The notes: a model not told the origin generated them from the sequence alone. A stretch of 64,000 nt of DNA from Paenibacillus sp. SY21-1 (GCF_005222705.1 NZ_STGF01000029.1:33626-97625); one strand, 5' to 3'. Counted from the first letter of the stretch, positions 1 through 8,516 are shown. Numbers and translations: made by a program.

Positions 1-109
1 GGACCGCGTAGCGAAGTACAACCAATTGCTTCGCATCGAGGATCAACTGGGTTCGACAGCTCAATACGCTGGCAAATCCGCATTCTACAACCTGAAAAAC
101 TTCAAATAA
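1..109 (+). CDS. eno: Enolase, C-terminal end (partial)
   Basis: Only the last 35 codons are inside the window; the gene runs in from the left edge and ends with TAA at 107-109. The translated end (DRVAKYNQLLRIEDQLG, then STAQYAGKSAFYNLKNFK) matches the conserved C-terminus of bacterial enolase, the cytosolic glycolytic enzyme that converts 2-phosphoglycerate to phosphoenolpyruvate. A strong intrinsic terminator starts 31 bases downstream, so this is the last gene of its transcript, as expected for the end of a gap-pgk-tpi-pgm-eno operon. secG follows two genes later. Confidence 0.9.
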   Translation, partial: DRVAKYNQLLRIEDQLGSTAQYAGKSAFYNLKNFK

Positions 110-140
110 GGTCAAACGGCTGTAAGCCGTTATGCCTGCC

Positions 141-177
141 AAGAAGGGATGTCCTCCGGGACAGCCCTTCTTTTTTT
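141..177 (+). terminator. Intrinsic terminator after eno
   Basis: AAGAAGGG and TGTCC pair across a TCC loop with GGACA and CCCTTCTT, followed by a run of T. It closes the enolase transcript. Confidence 0.88.
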
Positions 178-281
178 AAAATATAAGGATATATAAGCTG
201 ATTACGTATAATCGACTTCTATTTCAACGCGAAACGTTAGCCCTGCCGCCAGAGGACGGCGTAAGCCGTTTACGCTTGTTA
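178..281 (+). repeat. Dispersed intergenic repeat, copy 1
   Basis: This stretch is about 85% identical by eye to 40873-40981 and more distantly similar to 16279-16356. It starts exactly in the T-tract of the eno terminator. Shared blocks include AAATATAAGGAT, CTTCTATTTCAA, GCGAAAC.TTAGC, GCCGCC.GAGG and CGTTTACGCTTG. Near its end GCGTAA (259-264) and TTACGC (270-275) form a six-base-pair hairpin around GCCGT. No coding potential is evident. It looks like a miniature non-autonomous repeat or a conserved structured element. Confidence 0.7.
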
Positions 282-286
282 GGTTT

Positions 287-315
287 TTGCATTGGCTCTT
301 TAACAAATATAAGAT
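287..315 (+). promoter_or_regulatory. Candidate sigma-A promoter for the lipoprotein gene
   Basis: TTGCAT (287-292), a 17-base spacer, then TAAGAT (310-315), about 50 bases before the start codon. The -10 match is only moderate. Confidence 0.35.
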
Positions 316-367
316 AAAATGGTATTTTAAAAGGACGCATATGTAAACATAAGCATAATGGTGGTGA

Positions 368-1582
368 ATGTTGTTGAAACGGGTCGTATGGTGCATAGCC
401 ATTCTGACAACAATCGCGATTTTAGTCAGCGGGTGCAAAAACGATTCGGTTAGCCCGCTTAGCGAGAATGACGCAGCCGTAAAAATCGGCTATTATTCGG
501 AGGAGCTGTATGTCGAGCGCTACGGCGACAAGCTGGAGCAGGCCTACCCTAATCTTACCTACTCGGTCATTCCGACAGTAGAGCTGATGAGCGGAAAGCA
601 AGACCCTCGAACATGGGCGGAAGAAAATCAGGTAGACATCATGTATGTGCCGGGGGCGTACATTTCCGATTTTATTGCCAGCGATTTGATTATTAATCTG
701 GATGCGTTGATCAAAATGCATAAGTTTGATTTGACATCCTACTATCCGGGCGTAATCCGATATTTGCGTACGCTGGGCCAAGGAAGCGTCTATGCGATCC
801 CTCCCTCCATGACCGGCAACGTGCTTGTGTACAACAAGCAGATGCTGGAGGAACAGGGGCTTGCTTTTCCCGACGGATTGCCGACCTGGGAGCAGGTGCT
901 GGAGCTGGCGTCGTCGTTTCCCGGACATGGGCTGGATGTCCCCTGGGCTTCCGCTGATCGATTGGCTTTGAAGATGGGGGAGGGGAGCGGTCTCGCTCTC
1001 TACAAGCAAGATCCTGTTGAAGTGAACATCGCCAGCAAGGAGTGGCAGTCCCTCTGGCTGACTGCAGCCAAGACGCTTCAAAGCAAGTCGGTTACATACG
1101 GAGTTTTGGGAGTGGAACGTTTCTTGTCGGGAAAATGTGCGATGGCTGTCATCTCCTCGCGTGATTATGATGCGCTGATAAAAGGGAAATTGCCGTTCGA
1201 TTACGGATTTTCTTCCATGCCTGCCGCTCAGGGCAGCAGCGTACAGCGAGTTGCCGACATGGAGGCTGACGGGTATTTGGCGGTAGCGGCCTCGACCAGA
1301 TCCACGGAGGCGGCATTCGAGCTTCTGCAGCTGTTTCTGTCTCCTGCGTTCAACGAATGGGGCAGCCCGCTGGATTACGGAGTGCCAACCCTGCAGGCCG
1401 GCTCGCCCGAGCCATTCGCAAACGCTTTATACGCGCTGGAGCCAACCAAATCGGTTGAGCTGCCAGAGCCGTTCTATAAATATGGGGCGGAAGCCATGCA
1501 ACAGCTTGCGGAGAAGCCTGGGGAAGCCGAATCGATTCTGCAGAAGCTTGAGCTTGAGCTCGAAGCGGAATTAAGAAAATAA
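368..1582 (+). CDS. Extracellular solute-binding lipoprotein (SBP type 1)
   Basis: The 404-residue product begins with a lipoprotein signal: basic MLLKR, a hydrophobic stretch, then the lipobox LVSGC with the acylated cysteine near residue 23. The body has the layout of ABC-importer solute-binding proteins of the carbohydrate type (SBP_bac_1): an early strand-rich lobe, the DIMYVPGAYISDF region, and a C-terminal ALELLQLFLS-like helix. It should sit on the outer face of the membrane and bind a sugar or oligosaccharide. No permease genes are adjacent, so it would need permeases encoded elsewhere or act only as a sensor. It is inserted between eno and secG with the isomerase gene that follows, 80 bases downstream. 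The ligand cannot be told from sequence. Confidence 0.75.
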   Translation: MLLKRVVWCIAILTTIAILVSGCKNDSVSPLSENDAAVKIGYYSEELYVERYGDKLEQAYPNLTYSVIPTVELMSGKQDPRTWAEENQVDIMYVPGAYISDFIASDLIINLDALIKMHKFDLTSYYPGVIRYLRTLGQGSVYAIPPSMTGNVLVYNKQMLEEQGLAFPDGLPTWEQVLELASSFPGHGLDVPWASADRLALKMGEGSGLALYKQDPVEVNIASKEWQSLWLTAAKTLQSKSVTYGVLGVERFLSGKCAMAVISSRDYDALIKGKLPFDYGFSSMPAAQGSSVQRVADMEADGYLAVAASTRSTEAAFELLQLFLSPAFNEWGSPLDYGVPTLQAGSPEPFANALYALEPTKSVELPEPFYKYGAEAMQQLAEKPGEAESILQKLELELEAELRK

Positions 1583-1662
1583 CGGATAGACTATAGCGGC
1601 ATGGCGGACATTAACAAGTGAGAGAATGCGCTTGTGAAATGATTCAACGAGGAGGGATCGCC

Positions 1663-2442
1663 TTGGCCAAGCCGCTTATAGGGCTTCAACTGTATTCGCT
1701 TCGCGATCATACCGAGATCGATTTTTTGGGCACTTTGGAAAAGGCGGCGGAAATCGGCTACCAGACGGTGGAATTCGCCGGATATTTTAAAACGCCTGCC
1801 GAGCAGGTGAAGAGCAAGCTTGATGAGCTGAAGCTTGTTCCTTCCTCCGCGCATGTGCCGCTGAACTTTGAAAACACGAAGCGTCTGGAATCCGACTTGG
1901 CCGGCCAAATCAATTACGCCAGGGAGATCGGCATTCAATATATCGTAACGCCATGGGCGCCGCTTCCTATGCAGCCAACGATGGACGATGTGAAAAATCT
2001 GACGGAGGTGCTTGCGAAATGCGGGCAGATGGTGAAGGAGGCAGGAATGCAGTTCGGCTACCATAACCATGAGTTTGATTTCAAGCTGGTAGACGATAAG
2101 CCTGTCATTGTTCATATTCTGGAGCAGATTCCTGCCGATTTGCTCGTAGCCGAGTTTGATCTTGGCTGGATTCATCTTGCGGGCTACAGTCCGCTTGACT
2201 ACCTGATTCGCTATAAGGGCCGCTCGCCGCTTGTGCATTTCAAGGATTTTGCAGAGGGACGAAAGGATGTAGAAGTCGGCCTCGGACAGCTCGGCTACGA
2301 GCAGCTGCTCGACAAGCTGGAGGACCTTGGCGTGACTCATGTGTATGCAGAGCAGGAGCAGTTTCCGGAAAGCTCGTTGGTGAGCGCCAAAAATAATTTT
2401 GAATTTTTTAAGCGGCGAGGGTACGGCAGCGTTCAGCCATAA
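1663..2442 (+). CDS. Sugar phosphate isomerase/epimerase (AP endonuclease family 2 TIM barrel)
   Basis: This is a xylose-isomerase-like TIM barrel of 259 residues. It opens with GLQLYSLRD, has the metal-ligand-type segments QFGYHNHEFDF and AEFDLGWIHLAG, then VHFKDF and AEQEQFPES near the C-terminus. These are features of IolE/IolI-like isomerases and epimerases that rearrange inositols or keto-sugars. I chose the TTG at 1663 because GAGGAGGG lies six bases upstream; an upstream GTG at 1618 in frame has no good ribosome binding site. The gene follows the lipoprotein gene with about 80 bases between them and may be co-transcribed. The substrate is unknown. Confidence 0.78.
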   Translation: MAKPLIGLQLYSLRDHTEIDFLGTLEKAAEIGYQTVEFAGYFKTPAEQVKSKLDELKLVPSSAHVPLNFENTKRLESDLAGQINYAREIGIQYIVTPWAPLPMQPTMDDVKNLTEVLAKCGQMVKEAGMQFGYHNHEFDFKLVDDKPVIVHILEQIPADLLVAEFDLGWIHLAGYSPLDYLIRYKGRSPLVHFKDFAEGRKDVEVGLGQLGYEQLLDKLEDLGVTHVYAEQEQFPESSLVSAKNNFEFFKRRGYGSVQP

Positions 2443-2528
2443 GAGCGCGACGGGCGGATGTGAGCGGTATGCCTGGAAGCGTCAGCGCCTTCCGTTATCG
2501 TTATTGTGTTCGTCGCGAATCCAATGTA

Positions 2529-2557
2529 TTGTATTCGGCTCATGCCTATGCTACAAT
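2529..2557 (+). promoter_or_regulatory. Candidate sigma-A promoter for secG
   Basis: TTGTAT (2529-2534), 17-base spacer, TACAAT (2552-2557), about 45 bases before the secG start. Confidence 0.45.
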
Positions 2558-2603
2558 AATCATATGTGTTTTTACGGAACTCCTGTGCTGGAGGTGGAAT
2601 GAA

Positions 2604-2840
2604 ATGGATATCTTTCTGAAAATCTTGCTCGTCATATTCTCAATCGGACTGATTGCGGTCGTTTTGCTGCAAAAGGGGAAAAGCGCAGGTTTGTCCGGAG
2701 CTATTACAGGCGGCGCTGAGCACCTGTTCGGCAAACAAAAAGCGCGTGGTCTGGATCTGTTCTTGCAGCGTCTAACGATTGCGCTTGCGGCAGGCTTCTT
2801 CATTTTAGCGCTTGTCGTATCCTATTTTGTAAGCAAATAA
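2604..2840 (+). CDS. secG: Preprotein translocase subunit SecG
   Basis: The 78-residue protein has the two-helix layout of SecG: a first membrane helix (FLKILLVIFSIGLIAVVLLQ), a short loop with GKSAGLSGAITGGAEHLFGK, and a second helix near the C-terminus. The LLQKGKSAGLSGAI...LFGK region is the family signature. SecG assists SecYE and SecA in moving unfolded proteins through the plasma membrane. The ATG at 2604 follows GGAGGTGG; the longer open frame from 2460 lacks this. It is followed by a terminator and then rnr, the conserved secG-rnr-smpB-ssrA order of Bacillota. Confidence 0.92.
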   Translation: MDIFLKILLVIFSIGLIAVVLLQKGKSAGLSGAITGGAEHLFGKQKARGLDLFLQRLTIALAAGFFILALVVSYFVSK

Positions 2841-2854
2841 TGCGTGAACATGCG

Positions 2855-2884
2855 GAAAGCGGGGGCTGCTCCCCGCTTTTTTTG
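2855..2884 (+). terminator. Intrinsic terminator after secG
   Basis: AAAGCGGGG pairs with CCCCGCTTT around GCTGCT, followed by T residues. Confidence 0.85.
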
Positions 2885-3011
2885 CATTTTGAACAATAAT
2901 ACGGATGGTTGGCTTCCATTTCGTGTATACTACATGGTATATGATAATCTATCATGCTGCTGCAAGCTGTGCTAGAGTTGGGCGGCGGATGTGCGAGGAG
3001 AAAAGGCGATC

Positions 3012-6000
3012 ATGATAAACGACGAGCAGATGCTGCTTGATTTTATGCGGGAAAAAGCATATAAGCCCATGACGTACCGTGAACTGGAGCGACACTTTGA
3101 CATCGAGGACGCCGCCGCCTTCAAAGCGTTTTTGCAAATGCTGAACAAGCTGGAGGAAGAAGGGCAAATCGTACGCACAGCCAGCGAACGATACAGTCTC
3201 CCTGAACGTATGAACCTGGTCAAGGGCCGTTTGCAGACGCATGCAAAGGGCTTTGGCTTTCTCATTCCCGAGGAGCGGGATCATCCCGATGTTTATTTGC
3301 ATGCGAATGATCTGAAAAGCGCCATGAACGGCGATACGCTGCTGGTTCGCATTACGTCGCGCAGCGAGCATGGCGGGCGAATTGAGGGTGAAGTGTTCAG
3401 TATTCTGGAGCGCGCGATCACGCAGGTTGTCGGAACGTTCGAGGACCATGTGGCGTATGCGTTTGTCGTTCCGGATGACAAACGGATAAACCGGGATATT
3501 TTTATACGAAGCGGAGAATACCATGGCGCGGTATCCGGCCAGAAGGTCGTCGTGCGCATTCTGACGTACCCGGAAGGACGCTCTGCGGCCGAGGGTGAAA
3601 TTATTGAAATTCTCGGTCATAAAAACGATCCGGGCGTTGATATTTTGTCGATTATCCGCAAGCATCAGCTGCCGGAGAGCTTTCCTGCAGAGGTAATGGC
3701 GGAGGCGGAAGCGGCTCCCGATGTGATCACGGATGAAGAGATTGCTTCGCAAGGCCGCCGCGATTTGCGCGGAGAAACAATCGTAACCATCGATGGAGAG
3801 GATGCCAAGGATCTTGACGATGCGGTGCATGTGAAACGGCTGGATAACGGCAACTATTTGCTCGGCGTACATATTGCCGATGTGGGTTATTACGTGCAGG
3901 AAAATTCGGCGCTTGATCAAGAAGCGTATCGGCGCGGCTGCAGCGTTTATCTCGTTGACCGGGTAATCCCGATGCTGCCGCACCGGCTGTCCAACGGGAT
4001 TTGCTCGCTCAATCCCCAAGTTGATCGTCTGACGCTTTCTTGCGAGATGGAATTCGACGGAGAGACGCTAAAGCGCGTAAGCCACGACATCTTCACCAGC
4101 GTCATTCGCACGAAAGAGCGGATGACCTATACGAACGTGCGCAAGCTGCTTACCGCTACGGAGGAGGAGCCGCAGACCGAGCTAAAAGAACGGTATGCCG
4201 ATCTGCTCGGGATGTTTGAGCTTATGGAGCAGTTGGCCATGCGTTTGAGATCGAAACGAATGAAGCGGGGAGCCATCGACTTTGATTTTCAGGAATCCAA
4301 GGTCATTGTCGATGAGAACGGCAAGGCTGTAGACATTGTTAAACGCGAGCGCTCGGTGGCCGAGCAAATTATCGAAGAGTTTATGCTGGTTGCCAATGAA
4401 ACGGTGGCCGAGCATTACCATTGGCTGCGCGTACCGTTCTTGTACCGGATTCATGACAATCCGGATCAGGAGAAGCTGCTGAATTTCATGCGTTTTGCCG
4501 CCAACTTCGGGTATACGGTGAAAGGGAAAGGCAATACGGTGCATCCGCGCGCGCTTCAGACGCTCCTGGAGGAAATCCAGGGCACGAAGGAAGCGACCGT
4601 TATCTCGACGGTCATGCTTAGGTCGATGAAGCAGGCGAAATACGATTCCGAGAGCTTGGGGCATTTTGGCCTGGCTGCTGAATTTTATTCGCATTTCACA
4701 TCGCCGATTCGTCGTTATCCGGATTTGGTCATTCACCGTATTATTCGTGAGGTTGTCACGGGAGGTAATCAGCTGACAGAGGCGCGCCATGAGTTTCTGA
4801 CGGCCAAAATGCCGGATATCGCCCAGCATTCCTCGGAGCGCGAGCGTGTGGCGGTCGATGCGGAGCGGGATACGGAGCAGCTCAAAAAATGCGAGTTCAT
4901 GCTGGATAAGGTTGGCGAGGAATTCGAGGGAATTATCAGCAGCGTAACAAGCTTCGGCATGTTTATTGAGCTGGATAACTCAGTTGAAGGTTTGATTCGC
5001 CTCGGAGATCTTGTCGACGATTATTACCATTTCCATGAGCAGCATATGATGCTGATCGGCGAACGCACGTCCAAAATGTTCCGGATTGGCGACGAGGTTA
5101 AAGTGCGCGTGGCCAGGGTAAATATGAATGATCATACGATCGATTTCGAAATGGTCGATATGAAGCCGCGCGGCGGCGGCAAAGGCAAGACAGGCGGCTT
5201 TGGCGCGCCTGCGCGCGGAGCGGGCAAAGGGAACCGTTTCGGTGGACGAGACGATGCACGCGGCGGACGCGGCAAGAAGAAGGGCAAAGGCAAGGGACGC
5301 GGCGAAGCGGGCTCCTGGATCATTGGCGGCAACGACCAAAACCAGCAGCAAGCGGCCGCCGAGCCTTGGATATTCGGGGGCAACGAGGAGACTGGCCGGC
5401 GCAACAAGCAGGGCCAGCCCATAACTAGGGAGTGGACAAGTGTGGAGAGCGGGATCGTTAATGAACAAGAGCAAGCTGCAAAGGACGCGGCGGGCTCTGC
5501 GGATAGAGCGGAAGCGGGACAAGCGCCAAGCAAGCGCAGCAAGCGCCGTAAAAACAAGGGGAATAGAGGCGCTGCAGGTACAGGCGCGTTAGAGGGTCAA
5601 ACCGGAACGGAAGATCATCCGGGTATTCGCCAGCTGGAAGCGGCGCGAGAAAGCGCAAGCGCCTTGGAGGCTCCTGTGCGCCACCATGCCGAGGAGAAAA
5701 ATCGGGCAGGACATGCTCCCGTGCAGGGAGCAAGTCGTCCGCAGGATCAAGCGAAGGCAGGCGGTCGTCGCAGCCGCCGCGGCGCTCAGCCGGAAGGCAT
5801 CGAGCCTTCCTCCGGGGGAGAAGAAGCGGGCCAGGGGCAAAACGGCCGCCGTTCAGCCAAGAGCGCTTCAGAGGCTGGAAGCGCGCAAGGCGCAGCAGGA
5901 GCTTCCGGTAAGGGCGCAGGCGGCAAAAATGCCGGCAAGCGCGGTAGAGGCGGCTCGCGCGGCAACCGCTACGGCCCCGTGCAAATCGAGGATTTTGGCA

Positions 6001-6329
6001 TTGTGGAGCAAGGCAACCCATGGCGTCTTGACGGGCCGATTCGCGGCGTAGAGCCTGGAGGCGAGGCGCCGGATGGCAAGCGCGGCGGCCATGCGCCGCG
6101 CACCGATATGTGGGGCCTGCCGATTCGTGCGGCAGGACATGGAGGCCGCGGCCTGGGCGCAGGCGGCAGCCGTCGCAGCAGCGGGCAAGCAGCCGCGAAG
6201 CGGAAGCCGGCGCCGCAGAGCGGTGCTGGCGCGCGGGAGCGCGGCGATGGGCCGGCCGGCGGCGCCGGTGGCGCAAGCGGGCGGGGCAAGCGGAAGCCTA
6301 AGCGCGAAAGCGGCGGAGGCGAGGTTTAG
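3012..6329 (+). CDS. rnr: Ribonuclease R with a very long basic low-complexity tail
   Basis: The first 715 residues are a full RNase R, the 3'-5' exoribonuclease that degrades structured RNA and works with SmpB-tmRNA: an N-terminal winged helix, cold-shock domains (KGFGFLIPEERDHPDVYLHA), the RNB catalytic domain with IDGEDAKDLDDAVHV (acidic metal ligands) and SPIRRYPDLVIHR, and a C-terminal S1 domain ending near DFEMVDMKPRGGG. Family members usually end soon after S1 (about 780 residues in B. subtilis). Here about 390 more residues follow, rich in G, R, K, A, Q and E, with runs such as GGRGKKKGKGKGRG and two copies of a W-I-[IF]-GGN motif (SWIIGGN, PWIFGGN). The tail is probably disordered and RNA-binding. 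The ATG at 3012 has AAAAGG five bases upstream; the in-frame GTG at 2991 has not. No clear terminator follows within 100 bases. Confidence 0.93.
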   Translation: MINDEQMLLDFMREKAYKPMTYRELERHFDIEDAAAFKAFLQMLNKLEEEGQIVRTASERYSLPERMNLVKGRLQTHAKGFGFLIPEERDHPDVYLHANDLKSAMNGDTLLVRITSRSEHGGRIEGEVFSILERAITQVVGTFEDHVAYAFVVPDDKRINRDIFIRSGEYHGAVSGQKVVVRILTYPEGRSAAEGEIIEILGHKNDPGVDILSIIRKHQLPESFPAEVMAEAEAAPDVITDEEIASQGRRDLRGETIVTIDGEDAKDLDDAVHVKRLDNGNYLLGVHIADVGYYVQENSALDQEAYRRGCSVYLVDRVIPMLPHRLSNGICSLNPQVDRLTLSCEMEFDGETLKRVSHDIFTSVIRTKERMTYTNVRKLLTATEEEPQTELKERYADLLGMFELMEQLAMRLRSKRMKRGAIDFDFQESKVIVDENGKAVDIVKRERSVAEQIIEEFMLVANETVAEHYHWLRVPFLYRIHDNPDQEKLLNFMRFAANFGYTVKGKGNTVHPRALQTLLEEIQGTKEATVISTVMLRSMKQAKYDSESLGHFGLAAEFYSHFTSPIRRYPDLVIHRIIREVVTGGNQLTEARHEFLTAKMPDIAQHSSERERVAVDAERDTEQLKKCEFMLDKVGEEFEGIISSVTSFGMFIELDNSVEGLIRLGDLVDDYYHFHEQHMMLIGERTSKMFRIGDEVKVRVARVNMNDHTIDFEMVDMKPRGGGKGKTGGFGAPARGAGKGNRFGGRDDARGGRGKKKGKGKGRGEAGSWIIGGNDQNQQQAAAEPWIFGGNEETGRRNKQGQPITREWTSVESGIVNEQEQAAKDAAGSADRAEAGQAPSKRSKRRKNKGNRGAAGTGALEGQTGTEDHPGIRQLEAARESASALEAPVRHHAEEKNRAGHAPVQGASRPQDQAKAGGRRSRRGAQPEGIEPSSGGEEAGQGQNGRRSAKSASEAGSAQGAAGASGKGAGGKNAGKRGRGGSRGNRYGPVQIEDFGIVEQGNPWRLDGPIRGVEPGGEAPDGKRGGHAPRTDMWGLPIRAAGHGGRGLGAGGSRRSSGQAAAKRKPAPQSGAGARERGDGPAGGAGGASGRGKRKPKRESGGGEV

Positions 6330-6485
6330 GCGCCGCCAAGCAGGGCGGCGGGGCGGATTGTGGCGGCTCGTGCGGATTGCGGGAGTCGCCATGATTTTGG
6401 ACGAGCTGTAAAAATATATTTAAGCGTGTCACTTGCTTTTTGGCTCTGGGTATAGTACACTCAGAGCAAACGATGATATGAACCT

Positions 6486-6546
6486 GAATTCACATATTGA
6501 AAAGGGTATCATTAGAGTCATGAAACCCTTTCCAATGTGTGAATTT
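6486..6546 (+). promoter_or_regulatory. Long leader hairpin with T-tract upstream of the cold-shock gene
   Basis: GAATTCACATATTGAAAAGGGT (6486-6507) is nearly complementary to 6524-6545, giving an imperfect stem of about 20 bp around a 16-base loop, followed by TTTTTT. It sits 55 bases before the csp start. A TATAGT box lies upstream near 6450. It can be read as an attenuator or structured leader of the csp mRNA, or as the rnr terminator. I cannot decide between them from sequence. Confidence 0.6.
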
Positions 6547-6601
6547 TTTGTTTAATAACGAAACAGGCGCATATTAATATTATTTTTTGGAGGTTTTACA
6601 C

Positions 6602-6802
6602 ATGCAACAAGGTACAGTTAAATGGTTTAACGCAGAGAAAGGTTTCGGCTTCATCGAAGTTGAAGGCGGAAACGACGTATTCGTACACTTCTCCGCAATC
6701 GTTGGCGAAGGCTTCAAAACTCTTGAAGAAGGCCAACAAGTTGAGTTCAACGTTGTTCAAGGCAACCGTGGACCACAAGCTGAGAACGTTGTAAAGCTGT
6801 AA
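6602..6802 (+). CDS. Cold-shock protein (CspA/CspB family)
   Basis: This 66-residue, single OB-fold protein carries both nucleic-acid-binding motifs, KGFGFIEV (RNP1) and DVFVHFSAI (RNP2). It is an RNA/single-stranded DNA chaperone of the cytosol. A strong TTTTTTGGAGG site precedes the ATG. The codon choice is that of a highly expressed gene. It sits between rnr and smpB, where most Bacillota have no gene, and has its own long structured leader and its own terminator, so it is a separate transcription unit. Confidence 0.95.
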   Translation: MQQGTVKWFNAEKGFGFIEVEGGNDVFVHFSAIVGEGFKTLEEGQQVEFNVVQGNRGPQAENVVKL

Positions 6803-6824
6803 TAGCTTAACACGTTTTGAGAAG

Positions 6825-6860
6825 ACCGTCTTTAGCCTTCGGGCTAAAGGCGGTTTTTTT
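6825..6860 (+). terminator. Intrinsic terminator after the cold-shock gene
   Basis: ACCGTCTTTAGCC pairs with GGGCTAAAGGCGGT around TTC, followed by seven T. Confidence 0.9.
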
Positions 6861-7039
6861 GCATAAGACAGCATTCGTGAGCGGCTATCGAGGACTGGTG
6901 GAATGCCCAAAGACAGCCGTCATATCGGCTTGAGGCGGAGTTTGGCGAAGCCTTGCGTTCCATAGGCAGAATTTGTTACAATAAGCTTCTGAGCCGCAGG
7001 ATTGGCCTGCCAAGCAGATTGAAAGTTGAGGTGACCGGC

Positions 7040-7516
7040 ATGGGCAGTAAGAAGAGTGACGGCAAGCAGTTAGCCCAGAACAAGAAAGCTTCCCATGACT
7101 ATTTCATCGAAGATACCTTCGAGGCTGGCATGGTACTGATGGGCACAGAAATCAAGTCGCTGCGCAACGGCAGGGCGAACATTAGCGACGCTTTTGCAAC
7201 CATTCGCAACGGCGAAATTTTTATTCACAATATGCATATCAGTCCGTTCGAGCAGGGCAATATGCACAACCCTTCCGACCCTACGCGGGCTCGCAAGCTG
7301 CTGCTGCATAAGGCGCAGATTCATAAGCTGCTTGGTTTGTCCAAGCAAGACGGCTATGCGATCGTGCCACTGAAGATATATGTGCGCAATGGCTATGCGA
7401 AGCTGCTGATTGGCCTAGGCAAGGGCAAGAAGCAGTATGACAAGCGGGAGACAGCAGCCAAGCGCGATGCTCAGCGCGATATTCAACGGGCGCTGCGGGA
7501 GCGGCAGAAGGGATAA
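7040..7516 (+). CDS. smpB: SsrA-binding protein SmpB
   Basis: The 158-residue protein has the SmpB hallmarks: ASHDYFIEDTFEAGMVL near the start, GTEIKSLRNGRANISDAFA, HISPFEQGN, the RKLLLHK segment, and the basic C-terminal tail KKQYDKRETAAKRDAQRDIQ that reaches into the ribosomal mRNA channel. It delivers tmRNA to stalled ribosomes for trans-translation. The ATG at 7040 follows GAGGTGA; an in-frame start at 6953 would add residues unlike the family. The tmRNA gene lies 250 bases downstream and rnr two genes upstream, the usual partners. Confidence 0.95.
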   Translation: MGSKKSDGKQLAQNKKASHDYFIEDTFEAGMVLMGTEIKSLRNGRANISDAFATIRNGEIFIHNMHISPFEQGNMHNPSDPTRARKLLLHKAQIHKLLGLSKQDGYAIVPLKIYVRNGYAKLLIGLGKGKKQYDKRETAAKRDAQRDIQRALRERQKG

Positions 7517-7769
7517 GATCCTCGAGCATGCGGGTATAACCAACGTTTCCAACAACAATGGGTTATGAAGCTTGAGCAAATGTGTTATACTGTTTAAGCA
7601 GGACAAGTTAGGAATGTACAACTTTGTTTTATATATGTACTGAGCTTTTGTGCATGGCCATCGGATCAGATTAGAAATGCTTGAACAGGCATTTTATGAT
7701 CCTTAATCCAGAGCTTCTATTTGCGCTAAACGTTGGATTGAATTTGATTCTGACGATTTATGCCGATTA

Positions 7770-8135
7770 GGGGGCGTTTATGGATTCGACGGGGATTGGA
7801 CGAGCGCGGGCCAGCGGGTAGCAGGGAGTCGTCTGCTTCATCAACGCTAAAGCCAATTAAATGGCAAACAACAACAAAACTACGCTTTCGCAGCTTAATA
7901 ACCTGTGAGCGTGCTTCTACCCTGCATCGCCCATGTGCCGGGATAGGGGCTCAACTTTAGTGGGATACGCTGTCACATCTCCGCCTGGGGTGTGCTGAAG
8001 AAGACAATCAGGCTGACCTGAATAGAAGCCGGTCATAGGGCGTCTGCTCAGGTGACATCAAATCTGTGACTACACCCGTAGAAGCAAGCGTGGCGTGATC
8101 TTCGGACAGGGGTTCAAATCCCCTCGCCTCCACCA
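7770..8135 (+). ncRNA. ssrA: Transfer-messenger RNA (tmRNA, 10Sa RNA)
   Basis: The 5' end GGGGGCG, followed by TTTATGGATTCGACGGG, pairs with the 3' end CGCCTCC before ACCA, forming the alanyl acceptor stem. The T arm GGGGTTCAAATCCCC is at the 3' end. The tag reading frame starts at GGC 7863 and encodes GKQQQNYAFAA, ending in tandem TAA codons (7896-7901). The tag ends in FAA rather than the common LAA. It rescues stalled ribosomes with SmpB and marks the nascent chain for Clp proteolysis. Confidence 0.96.
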
Positions 8136-8145
8136 ACCTTATCAG

Positions 8146-8173
8146 AAAAGACACCGTGTTAGGTGTCTTTTTT
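8146..8173 (+). terminator. Intrinsic terminator after ssrA
   Basis: AAAAGACACC pairs with GGTGTCTTTT around GTGTTA, followed by a T run. Confidence 0.88.
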
Positions 8174-8177
8174 GCTT

Positions 8178-8516
8178 GCGCTGCATACATGGAGGTTTAG
8201 AAAATCTTATAAGTAAAGTGATATGACCAGTAATCATAGATTGCAATTATCGCCACTCAGATCCATGTGCCGCGAGAAATTATGTGAAAATATTACCAAA
8301 TTTCTCTCTAGAGCTAACAAGAAGTATATAGGAATTATTATTAAAAACAAGAATACCAATGGAATCTTCCATGCCAAAATCGATGAGTATCAAGTATAAT
8401 TATATCGGCATACAAGCAGCCTGGATACTGCATACCTTGAAGGATGTACTGTTAATGAATCGAATTTTCAAACAAAGACTACGCCTTCGTACAGATTCTT
8501 TAAAGAGTTCACAAAG
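8178..8516. other. A+T-rich intergenic stretch, no gene recognised
   Basis: From the ssrA terminator to the first Rex/FNR-like box I see no convincing gene or structured RNA. A 67-codon open frame at 8359-8562 lacks a ribosome binding site and runs over the operator. Confidence 0.5.

Noticed and set aside
2952..4019. Long leftward open frame of 355 codons opposite rnr
   Set aside because: It mirrors the highly conserved RNase R reading frame, has no ribosome binding site and no recognisable domain.
5458..6392. Several long leftward and rightward frames opposite the rnr tail
   Set aside because: The tail is G+C-rich and low-complexity, which opens all frames; compositions are arginine/alanine/proline-rich noise.
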